Assembly (NCBI RefSeq): GCF_003075035.1
Contig: NZ_QCZE01000005.1
Span: 81,712 to 145,711 of the forward strand
From: Zobellella maritima
GTDB lineage: Bacteria > Pseudomonadota > Gammaproteobacteria > Enterobacterales > Aeromonadaceae
DNA length: 64,000 nt
Direction: 5' to 3'
This document shows positions 1 to 8,982 of this stretch, piece after piece. Each line of letters begins with the position of its first letter. Positions within the stretch are counted from its first letter, which is position 1. Below the pieces are notes generated by a model. The model ran no database searches, was not told the origin of the DNA, and was given only the letters and a program-made list of their open reading frames with translations. Made by a program: the position numbers and the translations under genes.

Positions 1-812
1 AGGCTGTTCATGGCTTCCAGTTCGGGCTTCAGGGTCAGGCCCAGGGCTCGGCCCACCGCCAGCCGTTCCTGTTCCATCACCGCTGCAGCCCGGGCGGTAG
101 CGAGCGAACAGCAATCTTTGTAGTAGTTGAATTGACCATCGAAGTTTTCCAGCAGGCCCATGTTGAGAGTGGTTAGTAGCGGATGGCCGCCAAAATTGAT
201 GTTTTCCAGACCGGCGGCAATCACGTTGTCCAGGGCGGTCAGCGGCAATGGCATCAGCAGCTGCAAGCGGTTAATGGTTTCTTGGGTTCGACTGGCGGGC
301 AAGGCGGCCACCGGCAGTTGCTGTTTCATGCCGAGAATAGCCAGTTGGGCCGGGCCGACGATGCGGGTAGCCCAAGGGATGGAAATGGCATCGACCAGGG
401 TGACATCCAGCGCCTGATAGCCAGCTTCCAGCCTGATGCGGTTAAATACCAGGGAGCCGTAATTGCCCGGCATCAGCAGCAGGATCTGACCATCGCGCAG
501 GTGTGGCAGCATGGCCCTGAACAAGGGTTCCTGAGCGAAGGAAGGCACCGGCAGCACCAGCACATCGGCGAAGGCTACTGCCTCGGCCAGATCGCGACTC
601 AGGGTATCGATGGCCTGGGTGCCGGCGAACTCCAGGGGCACTCCATTATATTCCGCCAGCGCCTGAATACCGCCGTGCCGGGCAATGTCGTCCAGTGGTT
701 GATCGAAGCCGGGAGCGCCATATAGACAGACCCGGGTGCCCAGCAGGGAAAAATGATAGGCGGCGGTCAGGCCGGCATTGCCTGAGCCGATAACAGAGAC
801 ACGAGATAACAT
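1..812 (-). CDS. NAD/NADP octopine/nopaline dehydrogenase family protein (3' end outside window)
   Basis: Opine-dehydrogenase-like oxidoreductase; this family reversibly condenses an amino acid with a 2-oxo acid using NAD(P)H. The ATG at 812 follows an AGAGGAAA ribosome site. Reading leftward, 270 codons are visible before the window edge. A Rossmann fold opens the protein with VIGSGNAGLTAA (residues 7-18). The family C-terminal signature is present around residues 195-250: GGHPLLTTLN, with the likely catalytic His at 210, then a G-Q-F-N-Y-Y-K segment and an E-R pair. The substrate cannot be read from sequence. A LysR regulator lies 193 bp upstream on the same strand and may control it. The C-terminus is cut by the window, so completeness is unknown. 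Confidence 0.8.
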   Translation of the reverse strand, partial: MLSRVSVIGSGNAGLTAAYHFSLLGTRVCLYGAPGFDQPLDDIARHGGIQALAEYNGVPLEFAGTQAIDTLSRDLAEAVAFADVLVLPVPSFAQEPLFRAMLPHLRDGQILLLMPGNYGSLVFNRIRLEAGYQALDVTLVDAISIPWATRIVGPAQLAILGMKQQLPVAALPASRTQETINRLQLLMPLPLTALDNVIAAGLENINFGGHPLLTTLNMGLLENFDGQFNYYKDCCSLATARAAAVMEQERLAVGRALGLTLKPELEAMNS

Positions 813-1005
813 GGTATTTCCTCTGGCGATGAATGACTGATGGCGCCAGACTAGGAAAAACCGCGAGCGCAGAATAATGCACAGCTCTTCTCAAAGCATG
901 CAGAAAAGACATACTTCAGCGGGTGTCGGTATGTAATTGTTTGATGATTAAGATGTTAACTTTATGATGCTTGCTGCTTCCGTCAAAGAAGAAGTGTGAT
1001 GTGTA

Positions 1006-1935
1006 TCACTTTGGTTCGGAGAGATCCCGCATCGGTCCCATATTCAGCACTATGTCCATGTCTGCGGCCAACTCGATAAAGTGATCGATAAAGCGCTGGG
1101 CGTGACGATTGAGTGGGCGCAGCGCCGGATAGAGAATTTCAAATTCGAACGGCAGCGAAAAGGCCAGAGGCCGTTCGATGACCTCACTATGTTCGCTGGC
1201 AAGGCGGGCGGTAAAGGGGTCTGTAATTGCCATACCCAGCCCTTCGCCTACCAGGGTTGCCGCCGTGGTGGCCAACGAGACTTCTATCTGTTCGGTCATA
1301 TTTAGCTGGTAGCGACGCAACAGGGCGTCGATCAAGCGCTGACTAACATCATTTTCGTGGCGGATCAGCGGCAGCTCGGCCAGATCATCCACATCGATAT
1401 GTGGCTTTTCTGACAACGGCGAACAGGCGGGCAGCAGGCACACCGACTCGCATTTCACCCGCCGGGCCCTGACCCCGGCCAGTGGCTCATCGATAAAGGC
1501 AAAGCCGATGTCGGTGGTCTGGCTCTGCACCCTGTGCACGACTTCCTCCGAACGGTAAGTCTTCAGTGCCACCTTCATCTGCGGCGCCTGACGCAGAAAG
1601 CGGGCCAGGGTACGCGGCAGGAAGACGCTTGAGAGCAGCGGCATGGCGGCAATATTGAGGCGGCCGAAGCGATGGGCACGAATGGAGGCAGCGGCCTGAT
1701 CGAGCCCGGAAACGGCTTCGAAGGCCCGGGCCACCTCCAGGTAAAAGGCCTCGCCATCATCGCTAAGCTGCAGCCGGTTACCCTTGCGGATAAACAGCTG
1801 AAACCCCAGCCGCTGCTCGAGCGAGGACAACAACCGGCTGACCGCCGGCTGGCTGAGGTTTAGCCGTTCGGCGGCGGCGGTGACCGTCTGACATTCAACA
1901 ATGGCTTTGAAGGCATTGAGCTGGGAAAGTTTCAT
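1006..1935 (-). CDS. LysR-family transcriptional regulator
   Basis: DNA-binding regulator of 309 residues, the normal LTTR length. The N-terminal winged helix-turn-helix spans about residues 1-60 (AAERLNLSQPAVSRLLSSLE). A substrate-binding-like effector domain occupies about 90-295. The sequence has the flavour of the LysR/OccR/NocR branch (motif SQLNAFKAIVE at the N-terminus), whose members respond to amino acids or opines. That fits the downstream opine-dehydrogenase-like gene, also on the minus strand. The pairing is an inference from position; no operator was identified. Confidence 0.85.
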   Translation of the reverse strand: MKLSQLNAFKAIVECQTVTAAAERLNLSQPAVSRLLSSLEQRLGFQLFIRKGNRLQLSDDGEAFYLEVARAFEAVSGLDQAAASIRAHRFGRLNIAAMPLLSSVFLPRTLARFLRQAPQMKVALKTYRSEEVVHRVQSQTTDIGFAFIDEPLAGVRARRVKCESVCLLPACSPLSEKPHIDVDDLAELPLIRHENDVSQRLIDALLRRYQLNMTEQIEVSLATTAATLVGEGLGMAITDPFTARLASEHSEVIERPLAFSLPFEFEILYPALRPLNRHAQRFIDHFIELAADMDIVLNMGPMRDLSEPK

Positions 1936-2063
1936 AAGGCGTTGGTCATTATCCTAGTAGAGCCGGACCGGACGGCACGCCGCCTTCCAGGGAAAGACAG
2001 CTTATCAGACTCGTGGGCTGTCAAAAAACGATTGCCACGACCGCTTGCGCAACCGGATATGGC

Positions 2064-2414
2064 TCATTCCCGACTTCTGGCAGCCGCCTGCTGTTTTACT
2101 GCCGCCGGCAGCTGCCTGAAGCGGTCGCCCAGGATCAGTTCCAGCTGACGTAGCCGGCGTTGCAGTTCCGCCTTTTGTGGTGCTTCCACCGTTTCCAGCA
2201 ATTCATGAAGCGCCAGGTATTCCTTGCGTGCTTCCAGCTCCGGTGGCAGGAAGCCGCCGTTCTTCAGCAATCGATAACCGGCGCGCAGCTGTTCGGGGAC
2301 CTGGCTGTCGTCCTCCAGCTGCTGCGGCTTGCCCTCCCCGGGCAGGTTATCCAGCTGGCCTTCCCGGCGGGCCTTGTCGATGGCCTGCTCGGCCAGCTTG
2401 TCGATTAACCACAT
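2064..2414 (-). CDS. DUF1992 (YhdN-like, DnaJ-related) protein
   Basis: Small cytosolic protein of 116 residues. The N-terminal block MWLIDKLAEQAIDKARREG followed by LDNLPGEGKPQ is the hallmark of the DUF1992 family, also called 'DnaJ family domain' proteins, of which E. coli YhdN is a member. Family function is unknown. The C-terminal half (about 60-110) is charged and predicted helical. It ends 128 bp before the LysR gene on the same strand and probably has its own transcription unit. Confidence 0.8.
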   Translation of the reverse strand: MWLIDKLAEQAIDKARREGQLDNLPGEGKPQQLEDDSQVPEQLRAGYRLLKNGGFLPPELEARKEYLALHELLETVEAPQKAELQRRLRQLELILGDRFRQLPAAVKQQAAARSRE

Positions 2415-2449
2415 CTTGCCTCCTGTCCGTGGCGGGACATATTACCTGC

Positions 2450-3115
2450 CTATCCGCCGAAAAAGAAAAACCAGAACGGCACTGGCGCCACGGCCAGGGC
2501 AATCAGAATAATAAAACCATAAAAGGGAATCAGCCTGCTCATGCCCACCACCAGGCCGATGCCGCCGCCGCCGCCAATCAGGGTATTACCCGGCAGGTTG
2601 AGGGCGGCGGCAATGGTCAGGTAGCGGTATTTCAGCAGCAGCGGTGCTATGCCGGCGGGGAGCTTGTCGCCGAGCAGGGCCAGCCGCTGCTGCCGATTCA
2701 GGGGCGCAAGTCGGCTGACCAGATCGGCGGCCCGGTACAGGCGCAGCCAGTGCAGCAGGCGGTGGATCAAGGGAGCAGGAATAAGTCGCCCGATCAGGAA
2801 GCTGAGCGACAAGGCAGCCAGGGTGCACAGGTAGACCAGCAGGGCGCCCTTGCTGCCCAGCATCATCATCAGCGCCAGACCGATTTCTATGCCGGGCATA
2901 AAGGGAATGGCCATCAGCAGAATATAGAGGCAAGCCGCCGTCAGCACCATAATGCTGAGCAGGGCATCGTGCCGGGGAAACAGCTGCAGGTTGAACTGGC
3001 GGGACAGCCAGTTGCCGGCCATATTCAGTGCTATGATGATGCCGATCAGCAGGGCCAGCCTGAGATAGCGGATCAGTCTGGGAGTGTCGGCCGGATGGTG
3101 CTGTGAGTCATTCAT
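2450..3115 (-). CDS. VTT/DedA-like multi-pass membrane protein
   Basis: Inner-membrane protein of 221 residues with about five hydrophobic segments (roughly 16-35, 50-75, 82-115, 165-190, 195-217). The stretch FMPGIEIGLALMMMLGSKG, followed by a small-residue helix ending SFLIGR, resembles the re-entrant core of VTT/TVP38/DedA ('SNARE-associated') proteins. A second glycine-rich hairpin, LNLPGNTLIGGGGGIGLVVG, supports this. VTT proteins are linked to lipid or undecaprenyl-phosphate translocation, but this assignment is structural and tentative. The start has an AGGA site 10 nt upstream. It lies 35 bp upstream of the DUF1992 gene. Confidence 0.6.
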   Translation of the reverse strand: MNDSQHHPADTPRLIRYLRLALLIGIIIALNMAGNWLSRQFNLQLFPRHDALLSIMVLTAACLYILLMAIPFMPGIEIGLALMMMLGSKGALLVYLCTLAALSLSFLIGRLIPAPLIHRLLHWLRLYRAADLVSRLAPLNRQQRLALLGDKLPAGIAPLLLKYRYLTIAAALNLPGNTLIGGGGGIGLVVGMSRLIPFYGFIILIALAVAPVPFWFFFFGG

Positions 3116-3134
3116 ATGCAGTCCTGGCCTTGCC

Positions 3135-3536
3135 TTATTGTTTCAGAGTGCCCCTGAACCAGTATTCACGGCGGGTATTCCAGTACCAGCGCTCCTTGGT
3201 CCAGACGAAACTGACCTCGGCGGTGTCGCCATCGATCACTCCCTGCCAGCTGATGGTGCCGTGGGTCGGACTCTCGGTGACGGCCTTGAAGTGAATGGTG
3301 TCGTCCACCCGATTGGCCGAGTACCCGCTGCTCTTGAAGTTATAAGGGGCGCAGGAAACCGAGGTGAACAGGCCGTTCCTAAAGGTGATTTCCTCGCGTT
3401 CGTCGGGATCAAGGGGCTTGCCTGCCTCGCCATTGAGGCCGACAAAGCTCATGCCGTCCAGCAGCCCGGCCTGCACGCCGTTCGGCGCCATCGCCAGCAG
3501 GGCGATGAGCAGGCAATTCCGCAGTGAGGTGTGCAT
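3135..3536 (-). CDS. Small secreted protein of unknown function
   Basis: 133 residues beginning with a typical Sec signal peptide (MHTSLRNCLLIALLAMAPNG, then VQA before the likely cleavage site near residue 23). The mature part is aromatic-rich (WTKERWYWNTRREYWF near the C-terminus) with one cysteine, suggesting a small periplasmic beta-rich fold. I do not recognise the family. It is 19 bp upstream of the VTT-like gene on the same strand, so the two may be cotranscribed. Confidence 0.6.
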   Translation of the reverse strand: MHTSLRNCLLIALLAMAPNGVQAGLLDGMSFVGLNGEAGKPLDPDEREEITFRNGLFTSVSCAPYNFKSSGYSANRVDDTIHFKAVTESPTHGTISWQGVIDGDTAEVSFVWTKERWYWNTRREYWFRGTLKQ

Positions 3537-3623
3537 CAGGGTCTCCGGGGAACCGTGTTATTCACAGTGTGCGCTCACTTACCATTCTAGCAGCCTGGTG
3601 GTATGACCGAAGGCCATAATATC

Positions 3624-4562
3624 CTAGTCTGCTGTCTGGTTGTCCCGGCTCAGCTTGAGGTAGACCCCCAGGCCGCCGAGCATGGCCACCGCCGCCATCA
3701 GCATCCACACCGCATTGATCAGCTGGTCGCCGCCATTGCCGTCGAGCAACGACTTGAACATCAACAGCAGGGCCTCGATAGACACCGCAATGATGATGGC
3801 CGCCATGAAGCGGGAGATGGTGCGCCGGGTCGAATCGTGGTGGTGGATGTCCTTGTTTACCAACACCTCTTCCTCGAGGATGGTCTTGCCCAGGTCGAAG
3901 ATCGACATCCCCAGGGTGATCAGGATAACGGTACCGAAGGCCCCGGTCGCGATATTGCTGTTGGCATCAAACACCGACATCAGGGATTCGAATGCCGAGT
4001 ACAGCAGCAGGGCCGCGACCAGGATCAGCAGGCCACCGATCAGCCCGTAGATCCACTGGAAATAGTGGTGGCACCGAAAGCGCATCTCATCGCCGTTGAG
4101 GTAGGAAATCAGACGTCGCAGGTTGAAGTTGATCACCAGATAACCAAGATCACGGCCCTGTTCATCCACCAGATGCCGCACCACCGAGATTGCCAGCTGG
4201 TGGGTGGCGTTCGACAGGTAGGGGCTGGTGACCACAACGGCATTGGCACTCTGTTTCGCGGCCAGCATATAGGGCCGCCGGCTGCGGTCGCTGCCCTTGC
4301 CCGGCGAGCGGCGCTTGCGTTCACTCATGGTGGGGCTGTAGGCCGAATCCATCAACTGGATACCGTCGCTGTCCAGGCTGTAGAGCAGTTCGACGAAGGG
4401 GTAAGCCCGGCTGAGGTAGTCGATGCTCTGCTGCTGGGCCTGACTGCTCTGCTGCAGCTCCGGCCCGTTCAGGCTGGTCATGATCGACTCCATCAGGCTG
4501 TGGATGACGGACTGGTATTGCTGGTACTGTTCCAGCAGGCGGAAATGGTTGTGTGTGCTCAC
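3624..4562 (-). CDS. PDC-type sensor domain membrane protein
   Basis: An open frame extends to 4727. The proposed start is the GTG at 4562 (312 residues), because upstream codons look non-coding; the ribosome site (AGAGAAA) is weak, so the start is uncertain. The N-terminal part (about 1-150) resembles a PDC/Cache sensor module: a helical stretch LLEQYQQYQSVIHSL, then YPFVELLYSLDSDGIQ and the strand LGYLVINFNL. Four transmembrane helices follow (YFQWIYGLIGGLLILVA onward, about 170-300). No kinase, GGDEF or methyl-accepting domain is present, so the output partner is unknown. It is convergent with nothing and downstream of mnmE on the same strand. Confidence 0.6.
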   Translation of the reverse strand: MSTHNHFRLLEQYQQYQSVIHSLMESIMTSLNGPELQQSSQAQQQSIDYLSRAYPFVELLYSLDSDGIQLMDSAYSPTMSERKRRSPGKGSDRSRRPYMLAAKQSANAVVVTSPYLSNATHQLAISVVRHLVDEQGRDLGYLVINFNLRRLISYLNGDEMRFRCHHYFQWIYGLIGGLLILVAALLLYSAFESLMSVFDANSNIATGAFGTVILITLGMSIFDLGKTILEEEVLVNKDIHHHDSTRRTISRFMAAIIIAVSIEALLLMFKSLLDGNGGDQLINAVWMLMAAVAMLGGLGVYLKLSRDNQTAD

Positions 4563-4728
4563 GGCTGAAAGTTTCTCTGGGTCACTGGGGTTAATGGTAG
4601 AGAGCACGACTGTAGCGCAACTGGATGACAGTATTCGATAGCGGGACCGGATTATTGCCCGGGATGTGATCTCGCGACGGTCAGGGTAAAGGCCTGTGCC
4701 ATACCGGCATTTACCCAGGAAGCGCAAT

Positions 4729-4748
4729 GCCCGTGCCTGAACACGGGC
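4729..4748. repeat. Short inverted repeat between mnmE and the PDC gene
   Basis: Perfect 7-bp arms GCCCGTG / CACGGGC around a 6-nt loop. It lies 18 bp beyond the mnmE stop and could act as a transcript-end hairpin. Neither strand has a T-run after it, so it is not a convincing Rho-independent terminator. Confidence 0.45.
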
Positions 4749-4765
4749 GGATCAGTAGACAGTGG

Positions 4766-6127
4766 TTACTTTCCGATACAAAAACTCGAGAAAATTCTGC
4801 CCAGCAGGTCATCGGAGGTGAATTCACCGGTGATCTGGCTCAGTTGTTCCTGGGCCAGGCGCAGTTCCTCGGCCACCAGTTCGCCGGCCATGTATACCTC
4901 CAGCTGTTCCTTGGCCATGATCAGGTGCTGGTCGGCGTGGTGCAGGGCGTCCAGGTGGCGCTGGCGGGCGCTGAAGCCGCCTTCGCCGCCGCCCTGAAAG
5001 CCCATGCAGGCCTTGAGATGCTCCTTGAGCGCCTCCACACCCATGCCGGTCTTGGCGGAGATGGGGTAAACCGGGTGTTCGCCGTCGCTGACCACTGTCA
5101 TTGCTTCGCCGCTCAGATCTGCCTTGTTACGCACCACGGTCAGACCGATATGGGCGGGCAGCCGATCGACGAAATCGGGCCAGATATCCTTGGGATGCAA
5201 GGCGTCGGTGGTGGTGCCGTCCACCATAAACAGGATGCGGTCGGCCTGCTCGATCTCGCTCCAGGCCCGCTCTATGCCGATCCGCTCTACCGCATCGCTG
5301 GCTTCGCGCAGGCCGGCGGTGTCGATGACATGCAGCGGCATGCCGTCCAGGTGGATATATTCCCGCAGCACGTCCCGGGTGGTACCGGCGATATCAGTGA
5401 CGATGGCCGACTCCTTGCCGGCCAGGGCGTTGAGCAGGCTGGACTTGCCGGCGTTGGGCCGGCCGGCGATCACCACCTTCATGCCTTCGCGCATGATGGC
5501 GCCCTGGCGAGCCTGGCGCTGGACTTCGGCCAGCCGATCCATGATGCCGTACAGCTCACCGGCTATCTTGCCGTCCGACAGGAAGTCGACTTCCTCTTCG
5601 GGGAAGTCGATGGCCGCCTCCACATAGATTCGCAGGTGAGTGAGTGCTTCCACCAGCTCGTGAACATGGCTGGAAAACTCGCCCTGCAGCGATTGCAGTG
5701 CCGAGCGGGCCGCCTGCTCACTGGAGGCCTCGATCAGGTCGGCGATGGCCTCGGCCTGGGCCAGATCCAGTTTGTCGTTGAGGAAGGCGCGCTCGCTGAA
5801 CTCACCGGCCCGGGCCGGACGCAGTCCGGGCAGGATAAGGATCCGGCGCACCAGCATGTCCAGTACCACCGGGCCGCCGTGGCCCTGCAGTTCGAGCACG
5901 TCTTCGCCGGTGAAGCTGTTGGGGCCCTTGAACAGCAGGGCGATGCCCTGATCCAGCACCAGCCCCTGTTCGTCGGTAAAGGGCAGGTAGTCGGCATAGC
6001 GCACCCTGGGCACCTTGCCGAGTACGGCCTGGGCCACGGTCTCGGCCTGGGGGCCTGAGACCCGGATTATGCCCACGCCGCCCCGCCCGGGGGCGGTGGC
6101 CTGGGCCACTATGGTATCGTTCGACAT
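4766..6127 (-). CDS. mnmE: tRNA uridine-5-carboxymethylaminomethyl(34) synthesis GTPase MnmE
   Basis: With MnmG, this GTPase installs the cmnm5 group on U34 of several tRNAs. Start set at ATG 6127 ([17 protein letters not shown]), giving 453 residues against 454 in E. coli; the longer open frame upstream is non-coding. The N-terminal formyl-THF-binding domain is followed by the helical domain that interrupts and surrounds the G domain. G1 is [13 protein letters not shown] near residue 225, then the DTAGLRE switch and NKAD. The protein ends with the invariant CIGK motif that activates formyl-THF-dependent chemistry. It follows yidC on the minus strand, the usual gammaproteobacterial order. Confidence 0.97.
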   Translation of the reverse strand: MSNDTIVAQATAPGRGGVGIIRVSGPQAETVAQAVLGKVPRVRYADYLPFTDEQGLVLDQGIALLFKGPNSFTGEDVLELQGHGGPVVLDMLVRRILILPGLRPARAGEFSERAFLNDKLDLAQAEAIADLIEASSEQAARSALQSLQGEFSSHVHELVEALTHLRIYVEAAIDFPEEEVDFLSDGKIAGELYGIMDRLAEVQRQARQGAIMREGMKVVIAGRPNAGKSSLLNALAGKESAIVTDIAGTTRDVLREYIHLDGMPLHVIDTAGLREASDAVERIGIERAWSEIEQADRILFMVDGTTTDALHPKDIWPDFVDRLPAHIGLTVVRNKADLSGEAMTVVSDGEHPVYPISAKTGMGVEALKEHLKACMGFQGGGEGGFSARQRHLDALHHADQHLIMAKEQLEVYMAGELVAEELRLAQEQLSQITGEFTSDDLLGRIFSSFCIGK

Positions 6128-6270
6128 CTGTTCTGTTACTCCACAAATAACGCTGGCGAGGGTAAAGGAGTGCGCCTGGTCGATCTCCCGTTTAAGGGAT
6201 GAAGCGGAGAGCGTACAGCGAGACATGCACAGCATGCCGGCAAAGCGTATTCCTTTGCCCTCGGGGGCAG

Positions 6271-6298
6271 AAAAAAGGCGACCCGGGGGGCCGCCTTT
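6271..6298 (-). terminator. Rho-independent terminator after yidC
   Basis: Read on the minus strand: AAAGGCG stem, GC-rich loop, CGCCTTT closing arm, then a T-run (arms 6292-6298 and 6274-6280). It lies 36 bp past the yidC stop and separates yidC from mnmE. Confidence 0.8.
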
Positions 6299-6333
6299 AG
6301 TGTATTGATTTATGGCGCTACCGGCCAGCGGCC

Positions 6334-7998
6334 TTAAGAGGCGGCCTTGCTGTGCAGGCCTTTCTTCTCCAGCTGGCGGAAAATAAACCACTGCTGGGTG
6401 ATGGTGACCACGTTGCTCACCAGCCAGTACAGGGTCAGACCGGCGGGGAACCACAGGAAGAAGAAGGTAAAGATGATGGGCATGAACTGCATCACCTTTT
6501 GCTGCATGGGGTCGGTGACCGTGGTCGGACTCATCTTCTGGATCACGAACATGCTGGCGCCCATCAGGATAGGCAGCACGAAGTAGGGATCACGGACAGA
6601 CAGATCGTCAATCCACAGGAAGAAGGGAGCGTGGCGCAGCTCGACCGATTCCATCAGTACCCAGTAAAGGGCAATGAAGATAGGCATCTGCACCAGGATC
6701 GGCAAACAGCCGCCGAGTGGGTTGACCTTCTCTTTCTTGTACAGCTCCATCATGCCCTGGGACATCTTCTGGCGGTCGTCACCGTAGCGCTCGCGCAGGG
6801 CAACCAGTTTGGGTTGCAGCATGCGCATCTTGGCCATGGAGGTGTACTGAGCCTTGGTCAGCGGGTACATGATACCGCGTACCGCGAAGGTGGTCAGCAC
6901 GATGGCCAAGCCCCAGTTGGAAACCAGGCTCTGCAGGAATTGCAGCAGCTTGAACAGCGGCTGGGCGATAAACCACAGCCAGCCGTAGTCGACGGTCAGA
7001 TCCAGGTTTTCGGCGGCGGCGGCCATTTCATCCTGCAGCTTGGGTCCCAGCCACAGCTTGGCGCTGATGGTCTGCTCGGCACCGGGGGCGACCTCCACCA
7101 GCGGCGCCTTGAAGCCGATGATGGCCTCACCGCTATTGGTCCGGGCACGGCTGTAGAGCTGGTTGGTTTCCTGTTCGGGGGCAATCCAGGCAGACACGAA
7201 GTAGTGTTGCAGCATGCCGACCCAGCCACCTTCGGTGGTCTGGTTCAGGTTGGCTTCGCGCACATCCTGGAAATCGTACTTTTCATACTTGGTGTCTGCG
7301 GTGGAGTAGGCCGGGCCACGATAGGCCGACGCCATCAGCGCATTGCCGCCCTCGGCATCGGGGTCCACTTCGCTCTGTTTCAGCTGACCATAGAGCTGGG
7401 CCTGGACCGGTTCGGCACTGCGGTTGTCTATCTGGTAACCCACTTCGACCAGGTGCTGGTTACGATGCAGGGTAAAGATCTTGGTAAAGACAACGCCACT
7501 TTCGTTGGTGAAGCTCATGGGCACGGTCAGGCTGTCCTGGCCGGCGGCCAGTTCATAGGAGGACTGTTCGGCCCGATATACAGGGCGACCCTCGGCACGG
7601 GCGTCGGGGCCGTCACGGCCAATCAGGCCGCTCTGGGCTACATACACAAAATCCGCACCATTACGCAGCAGCACGAACTTGTCCTCGGAGTTCAGCTCGT
7701 CGTCGTGCTCCAGCAGTTCGGCATGCACCACATCACCGCCCCGGGTGTCGACAGACAGCTTGAGGGAGTCGGTGGTGATGGTGACCAGGCGGCGGGTAGC
7801 GGACACGGGGCCGTTGGTGGCGGGGATATCGCTGTCGGCCTGGTCCGACTCGGGAACAAACGAGTCGCTGCTGTCGGGGCTGGTTTGGCTCGCCTGCACC
7901 GGGTCTGGCTTGGGCGCTTTATCCGTTTGCCACTGTTGCCAGATGAGGAAACTCACCAGCAGCAGTGCGATCAGAAGTATATTGCGTTGAGATTCCAT
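6334..7998 (-). CDS. yidC: Membrane protein insertase YidC
   Basis: Inserts and folds inner-membrane proteins, alone or with SecYEG. It has 554 residues (E. coli 548). The N-terminal anchor is [21 protein letters not shown] large periplasmic domain of the Gram-negative type follows (about 30-340). The conserved five-helix core includes [20 protein letters not shown], with the cytoplasmic hairpin, and [21 protein letters not shown] basic tail ends the protein. It is part of the leftward rpmH-rnpA-yidD-yidC series, starting 3 bp after the yidD stop. Confidence 0.97.
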   Translation of the reverse strand: MESQRNILLIALLLVSFLIWQQWQTDKAPKPDPVQASQTSPDSSDSFVPESDQADSDIPATNGPVSATRRLVTITTDSLKLSVDTRGGDVVHAELLEHDDELNSEDKFVLLRNGADFVYVAQSGLIGRDGPDARAEGRPVYRAEQSSYELAAGQDSLTVPMSFTNESGVVFTKIFTLHRNQHLVEVGYQIDNRSAEPVQAQLYGQLKQSEVDPDAEGGNALMASAYRGPAYSTADTKYEKYDFQDVREANLNQTTEGGWVGMLQHYFVSAWIAPEQETNQLYSRARTNSGEAIIGFKAPLVEVAPGAEQTISAKLWLGPKLQDEMAAAAENLDLTVDYGWLWFIAQPLFKLLQFLQSLVSNWGLAIVLTTFAVRGIMYPLTKAQYTSMAKMRMLQPKLVALRERYGDDRQKMSQGMMELYKKEKVNPLGGCLPILVQMPIFIALYWVLMESVELRHAPFFLWIDDLSVRDPYFVLPILMGASMFVIQKMSPTTVTDPMQQKVMQFMPIIFTFFFLWFPAGLTLYWLVSNVVTITQQWFIFRQLEKKGLHSKAAS

Positions 7999-8001
7999 AG
8001 T

Positions 8002-8247
8002 TTATTTTCTTCGCTCTGTCGGGACCGGATCGTGGCCGCTTGGACCTAAAGGGTGGCATTTTAATAGACGTTTGACGGTTAACCAACCGCCTTTTAAAAA
8101 ACCTTGTAGCCGAATGGCTTCAATAGCGTATTGAGAGCAGGTGGGAGTGAAGCGGCACCTGGGTCCAAGCAGGGGACTGATGACCAGCTGATAAAGGCGG
8201 ATCAGGCCTATGCTGAGCCATTGCAACGGCGAGAAAGGGTACGCCAT
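8002..8247 (-). CDS. yidD: Membrane protein insertion efficiency factor YidD
   Basis: 81 residues with the YidD signature: an amphipathic N-terminal helix ([18 protein letters not shown]), then [15 protein letters not shown] with conserved cysteines, and [19 protein letters not shown]. It aids YidC-dependent insertion at the inner membrane. It overlaps the 3' end of rnpA by 40 bp, as in E. coli, so translation is probably coupled. Confidence 0.95.
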   Translation of the reverse strand: MAYPFSPLQWLSIGLIRLYQLVISPLLGPRCRFTPTCSQYAIEAIRLQGFLKGGWLTVKRLLKCHPLGPSGHDPVPTERRK

Positions 8248-8570
8248 AGTCTATCCACCAGCTCGAACAATTCGTCATTGGGCACATCCCCTATGCCTTT
8301 CTTGGCGATCACGACAATATCAACGGCGGGCAGCTGATGTTGCTTGAGGCGGAAGGCTTCGCGGGCAACACGCTTGATCCGGTTGCGCCAAACAGCACGT
8401 TTCAAGGCTTTTTTGGGTACGGCAAGGCCCAGCCTGGGATGACCCAGTTCGTTTGGTTTGGCAAGCAGTGTGAGATGGGGAGATGCGGCTCTGACGGGGT
8501 TGTCGAAGACGTTTTTGAAATGTGCGGGAGTTAACAAGCGTAACTCCCGTGGGAAGGTGTGCCTGGCCAT
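8208..8570 (-). CDS. rnpA: Ribonuclease P protein component
   Basis: Basic protein subunit of RNase P, which trims 5' leaders from pre-tRNAs. 120 residues, the expected length. The family signature [18 protein letters not shown] (about 57-75) is intact, with [14 protein letters not shown] before it. The start ATG overlaps the rpmH stop by one base (TAATG), an arrangement that couples translation. Confidence 0.96.
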   Translation of the reverse strand: MARHTFPRELRLLTPAHFKNVFDNPVRAASPHLTLLAKPNELGHPRLGLAVPKKALKRAVWRNRIKRVAREAFRLKQHQLPAVDIVVIAKKGIGDVPNDELFELVDRLWRTLSRRCNGSA

Positions 8571-8704
8571 TAGGCGCTCAGACGGGCACGACCTTTGGCG
8601 CGACGGGCAGCCAGTACTTTACGGCCATTTTTGGTAGCCATGCGAGTACGAAAACCGTGGCTGCGCTTGCGCTTCAAATTAGAAGGTTGAAAAGTGCGTT
8701 TCAT
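8570..8704 (-). CDS. rpmH: 50S ribosomal protein L34
   Basis: 44-residue ribosomal protein. Its sequence is the canonical L34: [19 protein letters not shown], then [20 protein letters not shown], ending RLSA. It is the first gene of the leftward rpmH-rnpA-yidD-yidC-mnmE series. Such a series divergent from dnaA is the classic gammaproteobacterial origin-proximal arrangement; here about 7 kb of accessory genes separate the two. Confidence 0.97.
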   Translation of the reverse strand: MKRTFQPSNLKRKRSHGFRTRMATKNGRKVLAARRAKGRARLSA

Positions 8705-8982
8705 AGTAGTTATTACCGCTGTGTCAGTTTGCTGTACAGTTTGACCATGAACCCGATAGACGCATAAACATCACCGAGACGGCCCCACCAAAGAGGCCGA
8801 ATTCTAAACAGTTCTGGATATAACGTCAATCGACATGGTGTTGATTGATGACCCCGGATGGTAAGTATTTCACCGGCCAGGATCGATCCCGGGATCCTCG
8901 GGGATCGCGGGGCAGAGATTATACAGCCCCCTGATACAGGTGCAACTAAAAGCGCAGGGATCCGGATCCCGGCAGGGGCCGT
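8705..8982. other. rpmH upstream region with a GATC cluster
   Basis: 278 bp without a gene. Contains a near-perfect inverted repeat (arms 8826-8835 and 8839-8848, one mismatch) and six GATC sites within 8881-8968. Two perfect palindromes sit in that cluster: GATCCCGGGATC (8885-8896) and GGGATCCGGATCCC (8957-8970). The rpmH promoter must also lie here. The GATC richness mirrors the segment upstream of dnaA at 16087-16332, suggesting both once belonged to one origin-type region. Confidence 0.6.

Noticed and set aside
646..912. 88-codon minus-strand frame near the first gene
   Set aside because: Overlaps the opine-dehydrogenase-like gene in another frame and lacks recognisable motifs.
4563..4727. 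N-terminal extension of the PDC-type protein
   Set aside because: The extension is Arg/Ser-rich, has no membrane or sensor feature and no ribosome site; it is more likely the promoter region.
4729..4748. Terminator for mnmE
   Set aside because: The hairpin is perfect but lacks a T-run on either strand, so it is listed only as an inverted repeat.
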